Shown here piece by piece: positions 63,848 through 64,000 of a stretch of 64,000 nucleotides of DNA (its first letter is position 1; the number at the start of each line of letters is the position of its first letter). Source of the stretch: Candidatus Neomarinimicrobiota bacterium (lineage in GTDB: Bacteria > Fidelibacterota > UBA8477 > JABMPR01); contig JADHUM010000010.1 of NCBI GenBank assembly GCA_016784545.1, forward strand, positions 1-64,000, given 5' to 3'. A model generated the notes under the pieces. It was not told the DNA's origin. It searched no databases and saw only the letters and a program-made list of their open reading frames with translations. A program made the position numbers and the translations under genes.

Positions 63848-64000
63848 TCAGTTCGAGAAAAACTTGGCCTGATCCACCAATTCCCGATATTCAGTATTTG
63901 GATTGATTTCAAATGCTAATTGTGCCTCAAGGATTGCAAGCCTTGGTTTTTCCTGAAGCAGATAAATTTTGGCCAGTAAGGCATGGCTGTAATGATCATT
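63848..64000 (-). CDS. C-terminal end of a TPR-like protein (partial)
   Basis: The minus strand from the window edge reads 50 codons without a stop, then TGA at 63850-63848. The peptide starts NDHYSHALLAKIYLLQEKPR and continues ALEAQLAFEINPN-like, with alanine and leucine spaced as in a tetratricopeptide helix pair. The 5' part lies outside the window, so length and function are unknown. A terminator follows at 63793. Confidence 0.65.
   Translation of the reverse strand, partial: NDHYSHALLAKIYLLQEKPRLAILEAQLAFEINPNTEYRELVDQAKFFSN

Overview
The window looks like a chromosomal stretch from a Gram-negative bacterium of the FCB (Fibrobacteres-Chlorobi-Bacteroidetes) superphylum. Candidatus Marinimicrobia or a close relative is my best guess. 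Grounds: two secreted proteins end in type A Por/type IX-secretion-like C-terminal domains (NPFNP-type signature, GxYxWxG-like region, final basic beta strand). A third giant exoprotein ends in a pair of dockerin-like repeats, and the primary sigma factor is the short form without region 1.1. No rRNA, tRNA, CRISPR array, prophage or plasmid functions were recognised.

Layout. 1-3.5 kb: primary sigma factor rpoD followed by rpsU, then a nrfHA operon for ammonia-forming nitrite reduction. 3.5-15 kb: large secreted or periplasmic proteins (beta-helix/esterase fusion, M61 peptidase, a 1585-residue CapA/PKD/dockerin-like protein), interrupted by a RAYT-type HUH transposase and an iron superoxide dismutase. 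15-24 kb: prmC, a nitronate-monooxygenase-like flavoprotein, small membrane proteins, a 5'-nucleotidase lipoprotein, and an aspartate aminotransferase/PEP carboxykinase operon. 24-30 kb: a four-gene minus-strand operon (enolase-superfamily enzyme, secreted phosphodiesterase, two methyltransferase-like genes), an NmrA-like SDR and an archaeal-like UbiA prenyltransferase. 30-38.4 kb: dnaE, dtd, a repeat-rich non-coding island, cvfB and a three-gene ABC-2 exporter.

38.4-48 kb: a PH-domain membrane protein, a GAF/HD-GYP signalling protein, PIN-PhoH ATPase plus AraC/GyrI regulator, ogt, arsC, and an Lrp-homoserine dehydrogenase-Cys/Met gamma-lyase operon. 48-52.6 kb: a cell-wall amidase lipoprotein facing an ATP-grasp ligase and a transglutaminase-like protein. 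52.6-59 kb: a complete peptide ABC importer whose permeases look like YejB/YejE. 59-64 kb: hypothetical membrane proteins, an SDR, an APC amino-acid permease with a saccharopine-dehydrogenase-like enzyme, and the 3' end of a TPR-type gene running off the window.

Most of the window is ordinary core and metabolic content. The most unusual signals are: (i) a perfect 32-bp palindrome lying in frame inside the RAYT transposase gene, with a second palindrome of the same size and centre 11.7 kb away; (ii) a NrfA whose active-site haem motif is CxxCH rather than CxxCK; (iii) an rpsU Shine-Dalgarno of nine uninterrupted bases complementary to the usual 16S 3' end; (iv) unusual domain fusions in two giant exoproteins; (v) an ATP-grasp/transglutaminase pair; and (vi) several families of intergenic palindromes and a 195-bp direct repeat. 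Many start codons were moved downstream of the longest open frame where a Shine-Dalgarno decided the matter. All functions are inferred from sequence motifs read by eye; no database search was run.
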